A DNA stretch of 64,000 nucleotides, from the NCBI GenBank assembly GCA_023138875.1, contig JAGLOO010000055.1, positions 1 to 64,000 of the forward strand, given 5' to 3'. Within the stretch, counting starts at the first letter, position 1; every line of letters begins with the position of its first letter. The DNA comes from Bacteroidales bacterium (lineage in GTDB: Bacteria; Bacteroidota; Bacteroidia; Bacteroidales; GCA-2748055). Positions 43,605 to 53,304 of the stretch are shown here, in pieces. The notes beneath the pieces are model-generated. The model had not been told where the DNA came from and made no database searches. It saw nothing but the letters and a program-made list of their open reading frames with translations. The translations under genes and the position numbers were made by a program.

Positions 43605-46600
43605 ATGGCATTTCAACCCAAATTCGACGCGGTAATTTTTGATCTGGATGGTGTGATCACTAAAACGGCCCTGGTGCATGCTTCAGCATGGAAAAAGATG
43701 TTTGATGAGTTTATGAAATCCCGGGAAGAGCGCCTGGGAGAGTTGTTCAAAGAATTTACACACGCAGGAGATTACCTCCCTTATGTGGATGGGAAGCCCA
43801 GGTACAAGGGTGTGGCTTCTTTCCTTGAATCCCGTGGTATAGATATTCCATTTGGCGATCCGGCCGATGAACCTGAACAGGAAACCGTTTGTGGACTGGG
43901 AAACAGGAAGAACATTATGTTCAATGAAGTGCTTGATGCGGAAGGTGTTGAAGTATACGAGACCTCCGTTGAAATGCTCCATGGCCTGAAAGCAGCAGGG
44001 GTGAGGATCGGTGTAGCCTCTTCCAGTAAGAATTGCAAACCTGTGCTGGAAAAAGCCGGTCTGCTTCACCTGTTTGAAACACGGATCGATGGAGTGGTTT
44101 CAGCCGAGATTGGGCTGAATGGAAAGCCGGAACCTGATATATTTACAACAGCCTGTGACAGGCTCGGGGTGGAGTACCACAGGGCGGTGGTTGTTGAGGA
44201 TGCAGTATCGGGAGTGCAGGCCGGACGGAAGGGGAATTTCGGACTTGTTCTGGGAGTGGCCCGGGAAGAGAACACCAGGGAGTTGCTTGTGGGTGGGGGT
44301 GATATCGTTGTTGAAGATCTGGGAGATATCGGACTGGAAGGTATCAACAATTGGTTTGAAAACGGAATGGAGCGTGATGGGTGGTTGCTCAGGTTTTTTG
44401 ATTATGAGCAGGATATGGAACGGTCCAGGGAAGCGCTGCTGGCAGTGGGTAATGGATATTTTGGAACACGAGGGGCCATGGAGGAGAGCAGCGCCAATAA
44501 GGTCAATTATCCGGGTACCTATATAGCCGGTTTATTTAACCGTCTTGTCTCGAAGGTGGGTGACCGGGATATTGAGAATGAGGATTTTGTAAATATTTCC
44601 AACTGGTTACCGGTTACTTTTCGCATTGAGGATGGACCCTGGTTTGATTTTTCACCGGAACCAACCTTTGCGATCAGGAGTATCAATCGTACCCTGGATC
44701 TTAAATCAGGGGAACTGTTCAGGGAATTGCTCCTGGAAGATGATCAGGGCAGGATCACCCGGGTAACATCGTCCAGGTTTGCCAGCATGGCCGATCCGCA
44801 CTGTGCAGGACTCCGTTATACCATTACTCCCCTCAATTATGAAGGCAGGATCGAGATCAGGTCTGAAGTTAGGGGCGATCACAGGAATTCCGGGGTGGAA
44901 CGTTACAATGAACTAAACCAGCAACACCTTGCTCCTGTCTCTGAAGAGGTGTTGCATGACAAGATGAAGCTTGTTGTAAAAACCACACAATCTGATATCC
45001 TGATTGCCGTATGTGCCGGAAACAGAATCGTCAAAGCAGACCATGAGATTGAGCAGTCTACCCGGACGGGAGGAGGATGGATAAGCCAGAGCTTTAAGAT
45101 ACAGGCTGACAAGGATAAAGAAATTGTACTTGAAAAAATGGTTTCCATTTTCACCTCAAGGGATCCGGGAGTGGAGGACCCTTCTGCGGATGCTGAGTCG
45201 ACCCTGCATGGTATGTCATCCTATAAAGAGGAAGTCAAACGATCTGCGGGTAGCTGGATGAAGATCTGGGATAAGATTGATATCGGTATTGAGGGTGACA
45301 GGGAAGCGCAGCGCCTTGTGAGGTTGCACCAGTTCCATATGATGGTGGCTGCCTCACCGCATCATGCCGGACTTGATTCGGGGATCCCTCCCAGGGGCCT
45401 GCATGGTGAAGCATACCGGGGACATATCTTCTGGGATGAGCTTTACATACTGCCGCTTTATAACCTCCATTTCCCGGAGGTGGTAAAATCTGTACTCATG
45501 TACCGTTACCGGCGCCTTGATGCGGCCAGGGCTTATGCAAAGGAGTATGGGTATGATGGGGCCATGTTCCCATGGCAGAGCGGAAGTGATGGCCGGGAGG
45601 AAACCCAGGTCATCCATCTGAATCCACTGTCGGGTGAGTGGGGAGATGATTACAGCTCGCTGCAGAGACATATTTCCCTGGCCATTGCCTTCAATGTATG
45701 GAACTATTATCATGTTACCGGTGATCTGGCTTTTATGGATCATCATGGAGCGGAGATCCTGCTGGATATCTGCAAGTTCTGGGCGAGTAAATCAAGGTTT
45801 AATGAAGGTGATGGGCGATACCATATTGATAAGGTCATGGGTCCCGATGAATTTCACGAGAAGCTTCCGGGATCTGTTGAAGGGGGTTTAACAAACAATG
45901 CCTATAGCAACATCATGGTGAGCTGGATGATGGATAAGGCATTCAGGATCCTGGATGACCTGACTAACGGACACAAAGAGAGGATACTGAAAAAGCTTTC
46001 CCTAACCCGGGTCGAACTTGATCGATGGGAAAAAATCATGCACGGGCTGTCACTCCATATCTCGGACGAGGGTGTCGTAGAGCAATTCCAGGGATATTTC
46101 GACCTGGCAGAGCTGGACTGGGATTTTTACAGGAAAGAGTACGGGAACATCCATCGGCTGGACCGGATCCTGAAGTCAGAGGGCAAATCTCCCGATGACT
46201 TCAAATTGTCCAAACAGGCCGATTTTCTCATGAGCTTCTATAACCTGGGTAATCCCGAGGTTACAGCTATTATTGAAGGACTCGGGCATATCCTTCCTGA
46301 AGGTTATTTGAAAACCAACTTCGGGTATTATATCAACCGGACCTCCCATGGTTCCACACTGAGCAGGCTTGTGCATGCCAGACTGGCCTGGCAGATGGGA
46401 TTGCATGATACAGGATGGGGACTTTACATGGATGCTTTGCGAAGCGACCTGGTGGACATTCAGGGCGGAACCACCGGTGAAGGGATTCATGCCGGTGTCA
46501 TGGCGGGCACCGTGTATGATGTCATTTCTACTTTTGCCGGACTAAACCTCAGGGGAGATGTTCCGGAGTTGAATCCTTCATTGCCCGTTCATTGGAAAGG

Positions 46601-46769
46601 ACTGGAATTTAAGTTCTCTTTCAGGGGGTGCCATTACAAGGTGAAAATATCAGGTAACGAGGTGAAAATTTCCGGAAAAAATGCAGGAAAGGAAAAAATA
46701 AAAGTACATCTTTGCGGAAAAGAAATCGAACTGTCACAGGATGAGCCTGTTTCGGTAAAGCTTAACTAA
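43605..46769 (+). CDS. Fusion of beta-phosphoglucomutase-like HAD and GH65 disaccharide phosphorylase
   Basis: 1054 residues. Residues 1-245: HAD phosphatase/mutase with FDLDGVI (nucleophile Asp13, acid/base Asp15), ASSSKN and VVEDAVSGVQAG. Residues 265-1040: GH65 with an N-terminal beta-sandwich, HGEAYRGHIFWDEL, catalytic acid Glu near 749 in GPDEFHEKL, and HGSTLSRLVHA phosphate-binding region. The pair would phosphorolyse trehalose, maltose or kojibiose to beta-glucose-1-phosphate and isomerise it to glucose-6-phosphate. Neighbouring otsAB makes trehalose the favoured substrate. Such fusions are known in several phyla. Confidence 0.95.
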   Translation: MAFQPKFDAVIFDLDGVITKTALVHASAWKKMFDEFMKSREERLGELFKEFTHAGDYLPYVDGKPRYKGVASFLESRGIDIPFGDPADEPEQETVCGLGNRKNIMFNEVLDAEGVEVYETSVEMLHGLKAAGVRIGVASSSKNCKPVLEKAGLLHLFETRIDGVVSAEIGLNGKPEPDIFTTACDRLGVEYHRAVVVEDAVSGVQAGRKGNFGLVLGVAREENTRELLVGGGDIVVEDLGDIGLEGINNWFENGMERDGWLLRFFDYEQDMERSREALLAVGNGYFGTRGAMEESSANKVNYPGTYIAGLFNRLVSKVGDRDIENEDFVNISNWLPVTFRIEDGPWFDFSPEPTFAIRSINRTLDLKSGELFRELLLEDDQGRITRVTSSRFASMADPHCAGLRYTITPLNYEGRIEIRSEVRGDHRNSGVERYNELNQQHLAPVSEEVLHDKMKLVVKTTQSDILIAVCAGNRIVKADHEIEQSTRTGGGWISQSFKIQADKDKEIVLEKMVSIFTSRDPGVEDPSADAESTLHGMSSYKEEVKRSAGSWMKIWDKIDIGIEGDREAQRLVRLHQFHMMVAASPHHAGLDSGIPPRGLHGEAYRGHIFWDELYILPLYNLHFPEVVKSVLMYRYRRLDAARAYAKEYGYDGAMFPWQSGSDGREETQVIHLNPLSGEWGDDYSSLQRHISLAIAFNVWNYYHVTGDLAFMDHHGAEILLDICKFWASKSRFNEGDGRYHIDKVMGPDEFHEKLPGSVEGGLTNNAYSNIMVSWMMDKAFRILDDLTNGHKERILKKLSLTRVELDRWEKIMHGLSLHISDEGVVEQFQGYFDLAELDWDFYRKEYGNIHRLDRILKSEGKSPDDFKLSKQADFLMSFYNLGNPEVTAIIEGLGHILPEGYLKTNFGYYINRTSHGSTLSRLVHARLAWQMGLHDTGWGLYMDALRSDLVDIQGGTTGEGIHAGVMAGTVYDVISTFAGLNLRGDVPELNPSLPVHWKGLEFKFSFRGCHYKVKISGNEVKISGKNAGKEKIKVHLCGKEIELSQDEPVSVKLN

Positions 46770-46782
46770 AAATTCAGGACCG

Positions 46783-47451
46783 ATGTTAGGAGATATTCTT
46801 CTGATTAATGATATGCATAAAGATGCTGCACAGGCGATTTTTGAGCGTATTGTGGAAGATCGCAACAGCAAGGAGCAGCATTATCGATACATTGTGGCGA
46901 TTTCAGGGGAGTCAGGATCAGGAAAATCTGAACTGGCACATGCACTTGGAAAGCTTTTGAAAGAAAACCATGTCAGGGTAAAAGTAATTCATACAGATAA
47001 TTACTATAAGATTCAGCCCCTTCTCAGGGAGGAGTGGCGACGCAACAAGGGTTTTGATAAGATCGGGATCGACGAGTATGATTGGATCAAGATCAGGAAG
47101 ACCATCCGTGATTTCAAAGAGGAACAGGAGTGCATGATCCCCTGTATTGATCTGATCCCTGAACAGGTGGATAAGCTTATTACGGATTTCAGCAAGATCG
47201 ATCTCCTGATCATTGACGGACTCTATGCCATCAATGTACATGATATTGATTTAAGAGTATATATTGACCTTACCTACCACGAGACCAAGATCAACCAGAT
47301 CATCAGGATGAAAGAAGCCATGAGTGATTTTCGTCTGGGCATCCTGGAAAATGAACACCAGGCAGTGGTTTCTCTGAAACCCAAGGCGGACCTGATCGTT
47401 GATAAATCATACCAGGTTGTTACTTCAGAGGAACATAAGAAGAGAAATTAA
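46783..47451 (+). CDS. Uridine kinase/phosphoribulokinase-like P-loop kinase
   Basis: 222 residues. Walker A GESGSGKSELAHAL near 44-57, IHTDNYYKI near 73, an IDGLYAI Walker B-like strand near 144, and RMKEAMSDFR region in the lid. Close to uridine kinase or PRK folds; the substrate is uncertain. It lies 13 bp after the GH65 fusion gene, and family members beside phosphorylases may phosphorylate a released sugar. Confidence 0.8.
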   Translation: MLGDILLINDMHKDAAQAIFERIVEDRNSKEQHYRYIVAISGESGSGKSELAHALGKLLKENHVRVKVIHTDNYYKIQPLLREEWRRNKGFDKIGIDEYDWIKIRKTIRDFKEEQECMIPCIDLIPEQVDKLITDFSKIDLLIIDGLYAINVHDIDLRVYIDLTYHETKINQIIRMKEAMSDFRLGILENEHQAVVSLKPKADLIVDKSYQVVTSEEHKKRN

Positions 47452-47460
47452 ATTTCCAAA

Positions 47461-48282
47461 ATGATGAAAAAGTATTTGAATTTCAGATCATTTGTTGCGA
47501 TATCGCTATCCATATCCATACTTTTTTTGGGAGCCTCATGTGACAAAGAACCTGTTGACGAGCGTCCCGAGCTTCCCCCGGTGGAGAGCCTGGTGATGGA
47601 TTTCTCTGATTTCGGTCAGCAACCCGGGGGAATGAAGGGGACTGCAGTATCTTATGAGAGCTTCCTGCATTCTTATCTGTCGGTGTTTTTCTGGAACGTA
47701 GCTTCAACAGTCACCTTTGCTGTTCCCGTTGCTGCCTATGGCCATGCACTTCAGCAGAATCCGGTTTATCTGGGGGACCATACCTGGGAATGGTCCTTTG
47801 ATTTCACTGTGGCAAACCTGAATTATAAGGCTACACTTACCGGCGCAAGGATCAGTAATGAGGAGTTTTCTATGGAAATGGTCATCGCCCTCAGCGCAGC
47901 TCCTATACAGGGTGTTAAATGGTTTGACGGGGTGGTCAGGTACGATCATACCCATGCCACCTGGAACCTTTACAAGAATGGATCTGTGAAAGTCCTTGAA
48001 GCGGAATGGAATAAAGACTACGAATCTGGTGATGCAGATATGACCTATACTTATACGGAAGAGGGACATGAAGAAGATGGCAGTTATATCATGCTGGCTT
48101 ATATGCCCGAGGAGTTTTATAATGCTGCTTATACCATCTCACTGGCCGCAGGTGTAACCAATATAGAGTGGAACACAAACACCAAGGAGGGCCGGGTGAA
48201 GGATCCTGTGAAATTCGGAGATTCTGAATGGCACTGCTGGGATACAGATGAGAACGGACTTGCAGATAAAGTTTGTGAATAG
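47461..48282 (+). CDS. Hypothetical lipoprotein
   Basis: 273 residues with a lipobox FLGASCDKE near Cys27. The rest is rich in Trp and aromatic residues with beta-strand alternation (HTWEWSFDFTVANLNYKATL, HATWNLYKNGSVKVLEAEW), perhaps a lipocalin-like or sandwich domain. No family recognised. It begins 10 bp after the kinase gene and ends at a bidirectional terminator. Confidence 0.65.
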   Translation: MMKKYLNFRSFVAISLSISILFLGASCDKEPVDERPELPPVESLVMDFSDFGQQPGGMKGTAVSYESFLHSYLSVFFWNVASTVTFAVPVAAYGHALQQNPVYLGDHTWEWSFDFTVANLNYKATLTGARISNEEFSMEMVIALSAAPIQGVKWFDGVVRYDHTHATWNLYKNGSVKVLEAEWNKDYESGDADMTYTYTEEGHEEDGSYIMLAYMPEEFYNAAYTISLAAGVTNIEWNTNTKEGRVKDPVKFGDSEWHCWDTDENGLADKVCE

Positions 48283-48285
48283 TAT

Positions 48286-48315
48286 TCTTAAAGGGATTGC
48301 AAAAGACCTTTAAGA
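48286..48315. terminator. Bidirectional terminator between convergent genes
   Basis: TCTTAAAGG and CCTTTAAGA are perfect 9-bp complements with a 12-nt loop, placed between the lipoprotein stop at 48282 and the DUF5916 stop at 48322. T-rich sequence follows on the plus side. Confidence 0.7.
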
Positions 48316-48321
48316 AACCTT

Positions 48322-50943
48322 TTACCTTCCGATCCTGTAGGAAACCTTCAGCATCATTGCATCGGTGGGGTGGATGTTCCACATGTTTGAAAAGTCATTT
48401 CCAAACCTGAATTCACCATTGGGATCAAAACCAGAACGGGTCTGTGACCATACCAGGTAGATGAACGATCCCGGCCGGTATTCCCATCGGAAGACCAGGT
48501 TTGAAAGGAACTCTTTGACATTAAAATCGGGATTTCCGAATTCGTAGTTTAGCCCGGAAGCAGACTCATTGATGCGATAGAGGTCGTCGTCCTCTATGTA
48601 CTCAATCTCATCCTGACCATAGGGATGGAACCGGTCTGTGAAATTTTCAGCTATTGGATCGGTGATGTATTTGAAGTTGCTGTAGTTCCCGGAAGCGATA
48701 AAGGGTTGTCCCCAAAACTGCAGGGTGAGCTCAGGAGTAATGATCAGGTCCAGCCGTAATGAAACGCTTAGGGTCTTCTGGTCAATGCTTCCAAAGATAT
48801 ACCTCTCTTCATTCTCAAAGTGTTGTTGGGTCACATACTGAAGTTGACTTTTCCTGTGGCTGAAATCGGGATAAAGCGAGATGCTAAGGTTACTTATTGG
48901 CTTGTAGGTAAGTTCAAAGTCAATGCTATAGCTTGTTCTTGAGTTTTCATTTCCTTTGGAAAAGTAACCACCCACCTCAGCAATCAACTTTTTTCTTGAG
49001 CTGGTTGAAAGGAAACCGTTCAGGGTATAATCGCCCGGAAGCCTAATGGTTGGCCCTCCACGCAAGGTTGAATTGCTATACAAATCAGAATCAACATTGC
49101 CATAGAATCCTGCATTCCATAAGTTCTTGAATTCTGCACGACCATTCACAATGAAGCCCATAATCTGGTGCCGGCCTCCAAAGTCCCATGCACTGTATTG
49201 ATTCACATTCAGGGATATACTTCTGAAAACGCTGAAGGGTTCATTGAACCGGTAGCCCACCCAGAAAATTTCAAGGATCTCATCGGTGGAATTTAGAAAG
49301 CCCATGTCATTGAGTTCCAGCCCCGGTGAATTAAAATAGACGAAGGTTCCGAAATTTAGTCTTCCACTTTGTTTTAAAAACTCTAACCTGCCGCCATATC
49401 CCGATAATGATGTTCGGGTTGAGTCCAGGGTAATATAATCAGCATCGGGCTTCTGAAAAAAGTGGACTGGTGAGCGCTGAGTCCTGATAAGAGCCTTTTC
49501 AGATCCATTGACCTGACTCATATAAGTGGATAAAGACAACACGTAGCTCCGGTTGGCAAAGTACTGCTGGAAATCGATCCCGCCAGAAATTGCTGAGGAA
49601 TGCAGGTAATTCAGGTGCTCCTCATCATTGAATCGGTTGGTGGAGGTGACCATTCCTCCCAAAATTGTGTTTCCTTTCTGAAACTCTTTGGATACCCGGC
49701 TGGCGAAGTAATTGGTAAGCGGCTCAACTGTTTCAAATCTGCGGTCACCATTGTTGTGAATCTCCGCGTGCTCTCCCGAGGTAACACTTTCCATAATTCC
49801 TACCGATAGTCCGTTTTTCGTCTTCCCGGATACCTTTGCCGCTCCCAGAATTTTCGTGAAACGGGGTACACTGGCATATTCTTCATTAGCCAGGTTGGGG
49901 TAGTGGTGAGGCCTGCGCCCTATCCTTCTGGAATAGAAAAGGTTATCCATGCTGTGTACAGCCAGGTCATAGTCAAAGATGTTTTTACCTTCAATAAAGA
50001 AGGGGCGTTGTTCCTCGAAGAAGGTTTCGTAAGCAGTCAGGTTTACCTCGGAGGGATCGGCCTCCACCTGTCCAAAGTCAGGATTGATGGTCATATCTAG
50101 GGTAAAGTTGTTGGTGAGCCCGATTTTGGCATCCAGACCGCCGTTTATACTGCGATCGTACCCGTCAGCCCTGTAAGGATTCTCAGATTCCTTTTCGAAC
50201 CACTCGGAACCGGCAACCCCATAGGGAGTGATCTCGGCTTGCTTCTTAGGATCAATATTTTCCAGTCCATGTAATTCACCTAATAAATGAACAAAGCCCG
50301 GCGATTCTTTTGAAATGGGTTGCCAGAAAGAGGTTTCACTGTTTCGGAATATCATCCTGGCCACCTGGAAACCCCAGACACCACCACTGCTCTTATCAAA
50401 CCGGAGCTGACTGAAGGGGATCTTTGCTTCCATGGTCCAGCCCTGGTCATCGATCTGTGTCTCAACCCACCAGATTGGATTCCAAGTGGGATCTTCGTTG
50501 TCCCCATCCGCCGACATGTAAAAATCCATCTTTGATCCCGCCGCGCTGGCAGCAAAGGTAAAAGCGGTCTGCAGGTCATGATAGCTGTCAAACTGTAAAC
50601 CTGCGAAATCACCATCCATATCATCGCGGCGTGTGAGCCTTTTAACAATACTGTCAGGTGCAGTATCATAGGCACGGATTCCCACATAGATGTTTTCATG
50701 GTCAATGACCACCTTGAACCTGGTCTCCTGGCTGGCAGGCCGGTCATCATAGGGTTCAAACATCTGGAATCCTCCTTCCCATGGAACATTTTTCCAGGCT
50801 TCATCATGCAGCCAACCATCAATCTGCGGGGGAATCCGGACTTCAGCTGTGGTGTATATCTTTTTAGGGTAGACCGTATCCTGCCTGGCAAAAGAGGGCA
50901 TAAAAAAAACACATATGGCAAATAACAACAATAGTTTTTTCAT
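48322..50943 (-). CDS. DUF5916 outer-membrane protein with CBM9-like N-terminal domain (copy 2)
   Basis: 873 residues, signal peptide ending SFAR. CBM9-like domain about 25-215 (IPPQIDGWLHDEAW, WTMEAKIPFSQLRF). DUF5916 region follows with LDMTINPDFGQVEADPSEVN and FFIEGKNIFDYD, then a long barrel ending MMLKVSYRIGR. Same architecture as the protein at 38420-40588 but longer and divergent; both bracket the trehalose genes. Function unknown, perhaps surface glycan binding. Confidence 0.85.
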   Translation of the reverse strand: MKKLLLLFAICVFFMPSFARQDTVYPKKIYTTAEVRIPPQIDGWLHDEAWKNVPWEGGFQMFEPYDDRPASQETRFKVVIDHENIYVGIRAYDTAPDSIVKRLTRRDDMDGDFAGLQFDSYHDLQTAFTFAASAAGSKMDFYMSADGDNEDPTWNPIWWVETQIDDQGWTMEAKIPFSQLRFDKSSGGVWGFQVARMIFRNSETSFWQPISKESPGFVHLLGELHGLENIDPKKQAEITPYGVAGSEWFEKESENPYRADGYDRSINGGLDAKIGLTNNFTLDMTINPDFGQVEADPSEVNLTAYETFFEEQRPFFIEGKNIFDYDLAVHSMDNLFYSRRIGRRPHHYPNLANEEYASVPRFTKILGAAKVSGKTKNGLSVGIMESVTSGEHAEIHNNGDRRFETVEPLTNYFASRVSKEFQKGNTILGGMVTSTNRFNDEEHLNYLHSSAISGGIDFQQYFANRSYVLSLSTYMSQVNGSEKALIRTQRSPVHFFQKPDADYITLDSTRTSLSGYGGRLEFLKQSGRLNFGTFVYFNSPGLELNDMGFLNSTDEILEIFWVGYRFNEPFSVFRSISLNVNQYSAWDFGGRHQIMGFIVNGRAEFKNLWNAGFYGNVDSDLYSNSTLRGGPTIRLPGDYTLNGFLSTSSRKKLIAEVGGYFSKGNENSRTSYSIDFELTYKPISNLSISLYPDFSHRKSQLQYVTQQHFENEERYIFGSIDQKTLSVSLRLDLIITPELTLQFWGQPFIASGNYSNFKYITDPIAENFTDRFHPYGQDEIEYIEDDDLYRINESASGLNYEFGNPDFNVKEFLSNLVFRWEYRPGSFIYLVWSQTRSGFDPNGEFRFGNDFSNMWNIHPTDAMMLKVSYRIGR

Positions 50944-51087
50944 CGTATTACTGTTACTGGCTTAAGTGGTGATGCAATGATACAATAAAAAGTACAAATA
51001 TTAAAACCCTGTCCGTCAGGATTCCGGTCACAGGAGACAGATCCCTGCAGAATAGCTTACAGAAGGAGATGAGAGACCTGAGAGACC

Positions 51088-52440
51088 TTAATCCAGGTTA
51101 TGTTTCTTAATAAACTCATCCAGCAATCCGGCCAGGTTGGGTTCGCCAATTTCCTGAAGGTCATAATATACCCTTGTATTTGGTTTCTTGATATCAATCA
51201 CACGGTTCAGATCAATGGGAGTACCAATCACCACCGTGTCGCAGTCGGAACTGTTAATGGTGGTTTCCAGGTCTTTTAATTGCTCCTCTCCATAACCCAT
51301 GGCTGGTAACAGGGTTCCGATTTCCGGATAGATCTCGAACGTTTCGGATAACTTACCGACCGTAAATGGCCTGGGATCCACAAGCTCCGAGGCTCCGAAT
51401 TTCCGTGCGGCAACTACTCCGGCACCAATCTTCATTTCACCGTGTGTGAGGGTAGGTCCGTCTTCCACAACGAGCACCCTTTTCCCTTTGATAAGTTCAG
51501 GATTGTCCACCCTGATAGGAGATGCACCATCGATCACAGTGGCACCGGGATTGACCTTTTCAATGCTTTCACGGACTATCTGTATGCCTTCAGGAGAGGC
51601 GCTGTCCATTTTATTGATGATAACGATATCGGAAATTCTCAATACAATTTCTCCCGGGTAATATGACAGTTCATGCCCGGCTCTGTGGGGATCCACCACA
51701 CCTATGGTAAGATCGGGTTTATAAAAAGGGAAATCATTGTTCCCGCCATCCCAGAGGATTACATCGCAGCCCTCCGGATCATTTTCTGCGGCGCGGACAA
51801 TAGCCTCATAATCCACCCCGGCATAGATCACATTGCCTCTGACCACATGTGGTTCATACTCTTCCATCTCTTCAATGGTGCACTTGTGCATGTTAAGATC
51901 ATCAATGGTGGCAAATCGCTGAACTTTCTGGGCAACAAGGTCACCATAGGGCATAGGATGCCTGATGGCGACCACCTTTAAACCTTTTTCCATGAGTTGT
52001 TCGATCACCCTTCTTGAAGTCTGGCTCTTCCCACAGCCGGTTCTTACCGCACAGATGGCTATTACCGGTTTTGTACTCTTGATCATTGTGTCATTGGTTC
52101 CCAGCAGAACAAAGTTGGCGCCAGCAGCATTGACCACTGCTCCAATACTCATTACTTTCTGGTATGGGAGGTCACTGTAAGAAAAAACGCATGTTTTAGC
52201 CTGCAACTCTTTGATCAACCTTGGAAGATGCTCCTCGGCATAGATTGGAATCCCATCAGGGTACAATGCCCCGGAAAGCTCCGCAGGGTATTTACGTCCG
52301 TCAATATCGGGAATCTGTGTTGCCGTAAAAGCAACTACATTATACTCCTCATTGTCCCTGAAATATGTGTTGAAATTGTGAAAATCCCTTCCTGCAGCTC
52401 CAATAATGATTATATTCTTTCTGGTCATATCTTTTATCAT
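51088..52440 (-). CDS. Cyclic 2,3-diphosphoglycerate synthetase homologue (COG2403 GTPase-like)
   Basis: 450 residues. N-terminal Rossmann-like part (IIIGAAGRDFHNFNTYFRDN), a nucleotide-binding loop AVRTGCGKSQTSRR near 133, and WDGGNNDFPFYKPDL near 231. The family includes archaeal enzymes that make cyclic 2,3-diphosphoglycerate, a thermoprotectant, but bacterial homologues lack tested function. A second ATG at 52428 is an alternative start. Monocistronic by position, divergent from the ACP phosphodiesterase gene. Confidence 0.8.
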   Translation of the reverse strand: MIKDMTRKNIIIIGAAGRDFHNFNTYFRDNEEYNVVAFTATQIPDIDGRKYPAELSGALYPDGIPIYAEEHLPRLIKELQAKTCVFSYSDLPYQKVMSIGAVVNAAGANFVLLGTNDTMIKSTKPVIAICAVRTGCGKSQTSRRVIEQLMEKGLKVVAIRHPMPYGDLVAQKVQRFATIDDLNMHKCTIEEMEEYEPHVVRGNVIYAGVDYEAIVRAAENDPEGCDVILWDGGNNDFPFYKPDLTIGVVDPHRAGHELSYYPGEIVLRISDIVIINKMDSASPEGIQIVRESIEKVNPGATVIDGASPIRVDNPELIKGKRVLVVEDGPTLTHGEMKIGAGVVAARKFGASELVDPRPFTVGKLSETFEIYPEIGTLLPAMGYGEEQLKDLETTINSSDCDTVVIGTPIDLNRVIDIKKPNTRVYYDLQEIGEPNLAGLLDEFIKKHNLD

Positions 52441-52653
52441 TAGAAATTGAAATCATCAAATTTATAGGAATATATGAATGGGAATACCGAATATGCTGTA
52501 TAATAGCTTTACCGAAGAGCATTAAATTAATATATAGTAAATCAGCACATTAGGGTATGGCCAGGTGTTTTGATGTCAAGAATGTGTTAAATAAAAGCAT
52601 CAATTAGAACATCTTGTTTACTATTGCGTAATATTAATATTGGAATTTTCGAA

Positions 52654-52661
52654 TAGTTTTG
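52654..52661 (+). promoter_or_regulatory. Putative -7 element TAGTTTTG upstream of the ACP phosphodiesterase gene
   Basis: A perfect TAnnTTTG match that would start transcription about 12 bp before the TTG start codon, supporting that start. No -33 TTG was seen at standard spacing. Confidence 0.35.
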
Positions 52662-52680
52662 TTGAAATTCAAATAATCAA

Positions 52681-53304
52681 TTGCGGGTGAATTTTCTTGC
52701 ACATACTTACCTGTCGGGATGCAATGAAGATATCATTGTAGGTAATTTCATGGGTGATTATGTGAAAGGGAGGAACTACATGCTTTTCCCGGAACTGGTG
52801 AAGAAAGGGATTCTGATCCACCGCGATATTGACTCCTTCACAGATATGCATCCCATCACCAGTAGAGGCAAACGACGAGTTGCGGATAAATATCACAAGT
52901 ACGCGGGGATCGTTATCGATATTTTTTATGATCATTTTCTTGCTTCACAGTGGGACAGGTTTTCTACACTGCCGCTCAATGAATTCGTAAACCGGACCTA
53001 TGATCTCCTGAAAAGGAATTATACAGTATTGCCAGAGGCTGTAAAGAGATGGTTCCCCACATTTCTTGAGAACAACTGGATGATGGCATATCAGACTGTT
53101 GATGGAATTGAACTGGTCCTGGAACGCATGGCAGCAAACACCTCCCTGCCCAATCACGCCGAATATGCGGTGGAAGTATTAAGGGATCGCTATCCCAGCT
53201 TTCAGGAGGATTTCCAGGAGTTTTTCCCGTTGATTATTCAATTCCTGGAAGAAAAATACGGGATCGATATTATTGAGCAGAGAGCAGGATACCCCGGCTG
53301 CTAA
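52681..53304 (+). CDS. acpH: Acyl carrier protein phosphodiesterase (AcpH-like, DUF479)
   Basis: 207 residues from a TTG start. MRVNFLAHTYLSGCNEDIIV GNFMGDYVKG is the family's opening, HRDIDSFTDMHP near 42 and YDHFLASQWD near 83 hold the metal-binding His and Asp residues of this HD-like fold. AcpH removes 4'-phosphopantetheine from holo-ACP. The stop overlaps the convergent KamA gene's stop by 4 bp. Confidence 0.85.
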   Translation: MRVNFLAHTYLSGCNEDIIVGNFMGDYVKGRNYMLFPELVKKGILIHRDIDSFTDMHPITSRGKRRVADKYHKYAGIVIDIFYDHFLASQWDRFSTLPLNEFVNRTYDLLKRNYTVLPEAVKRWFPTFLENNWMMAYQTVDGIELVLERMAANTSLPNHAEYAVEVLRDRYPSFQEDFQEFFPLIIQFLEEKYGIDIIEQRAGYPGC

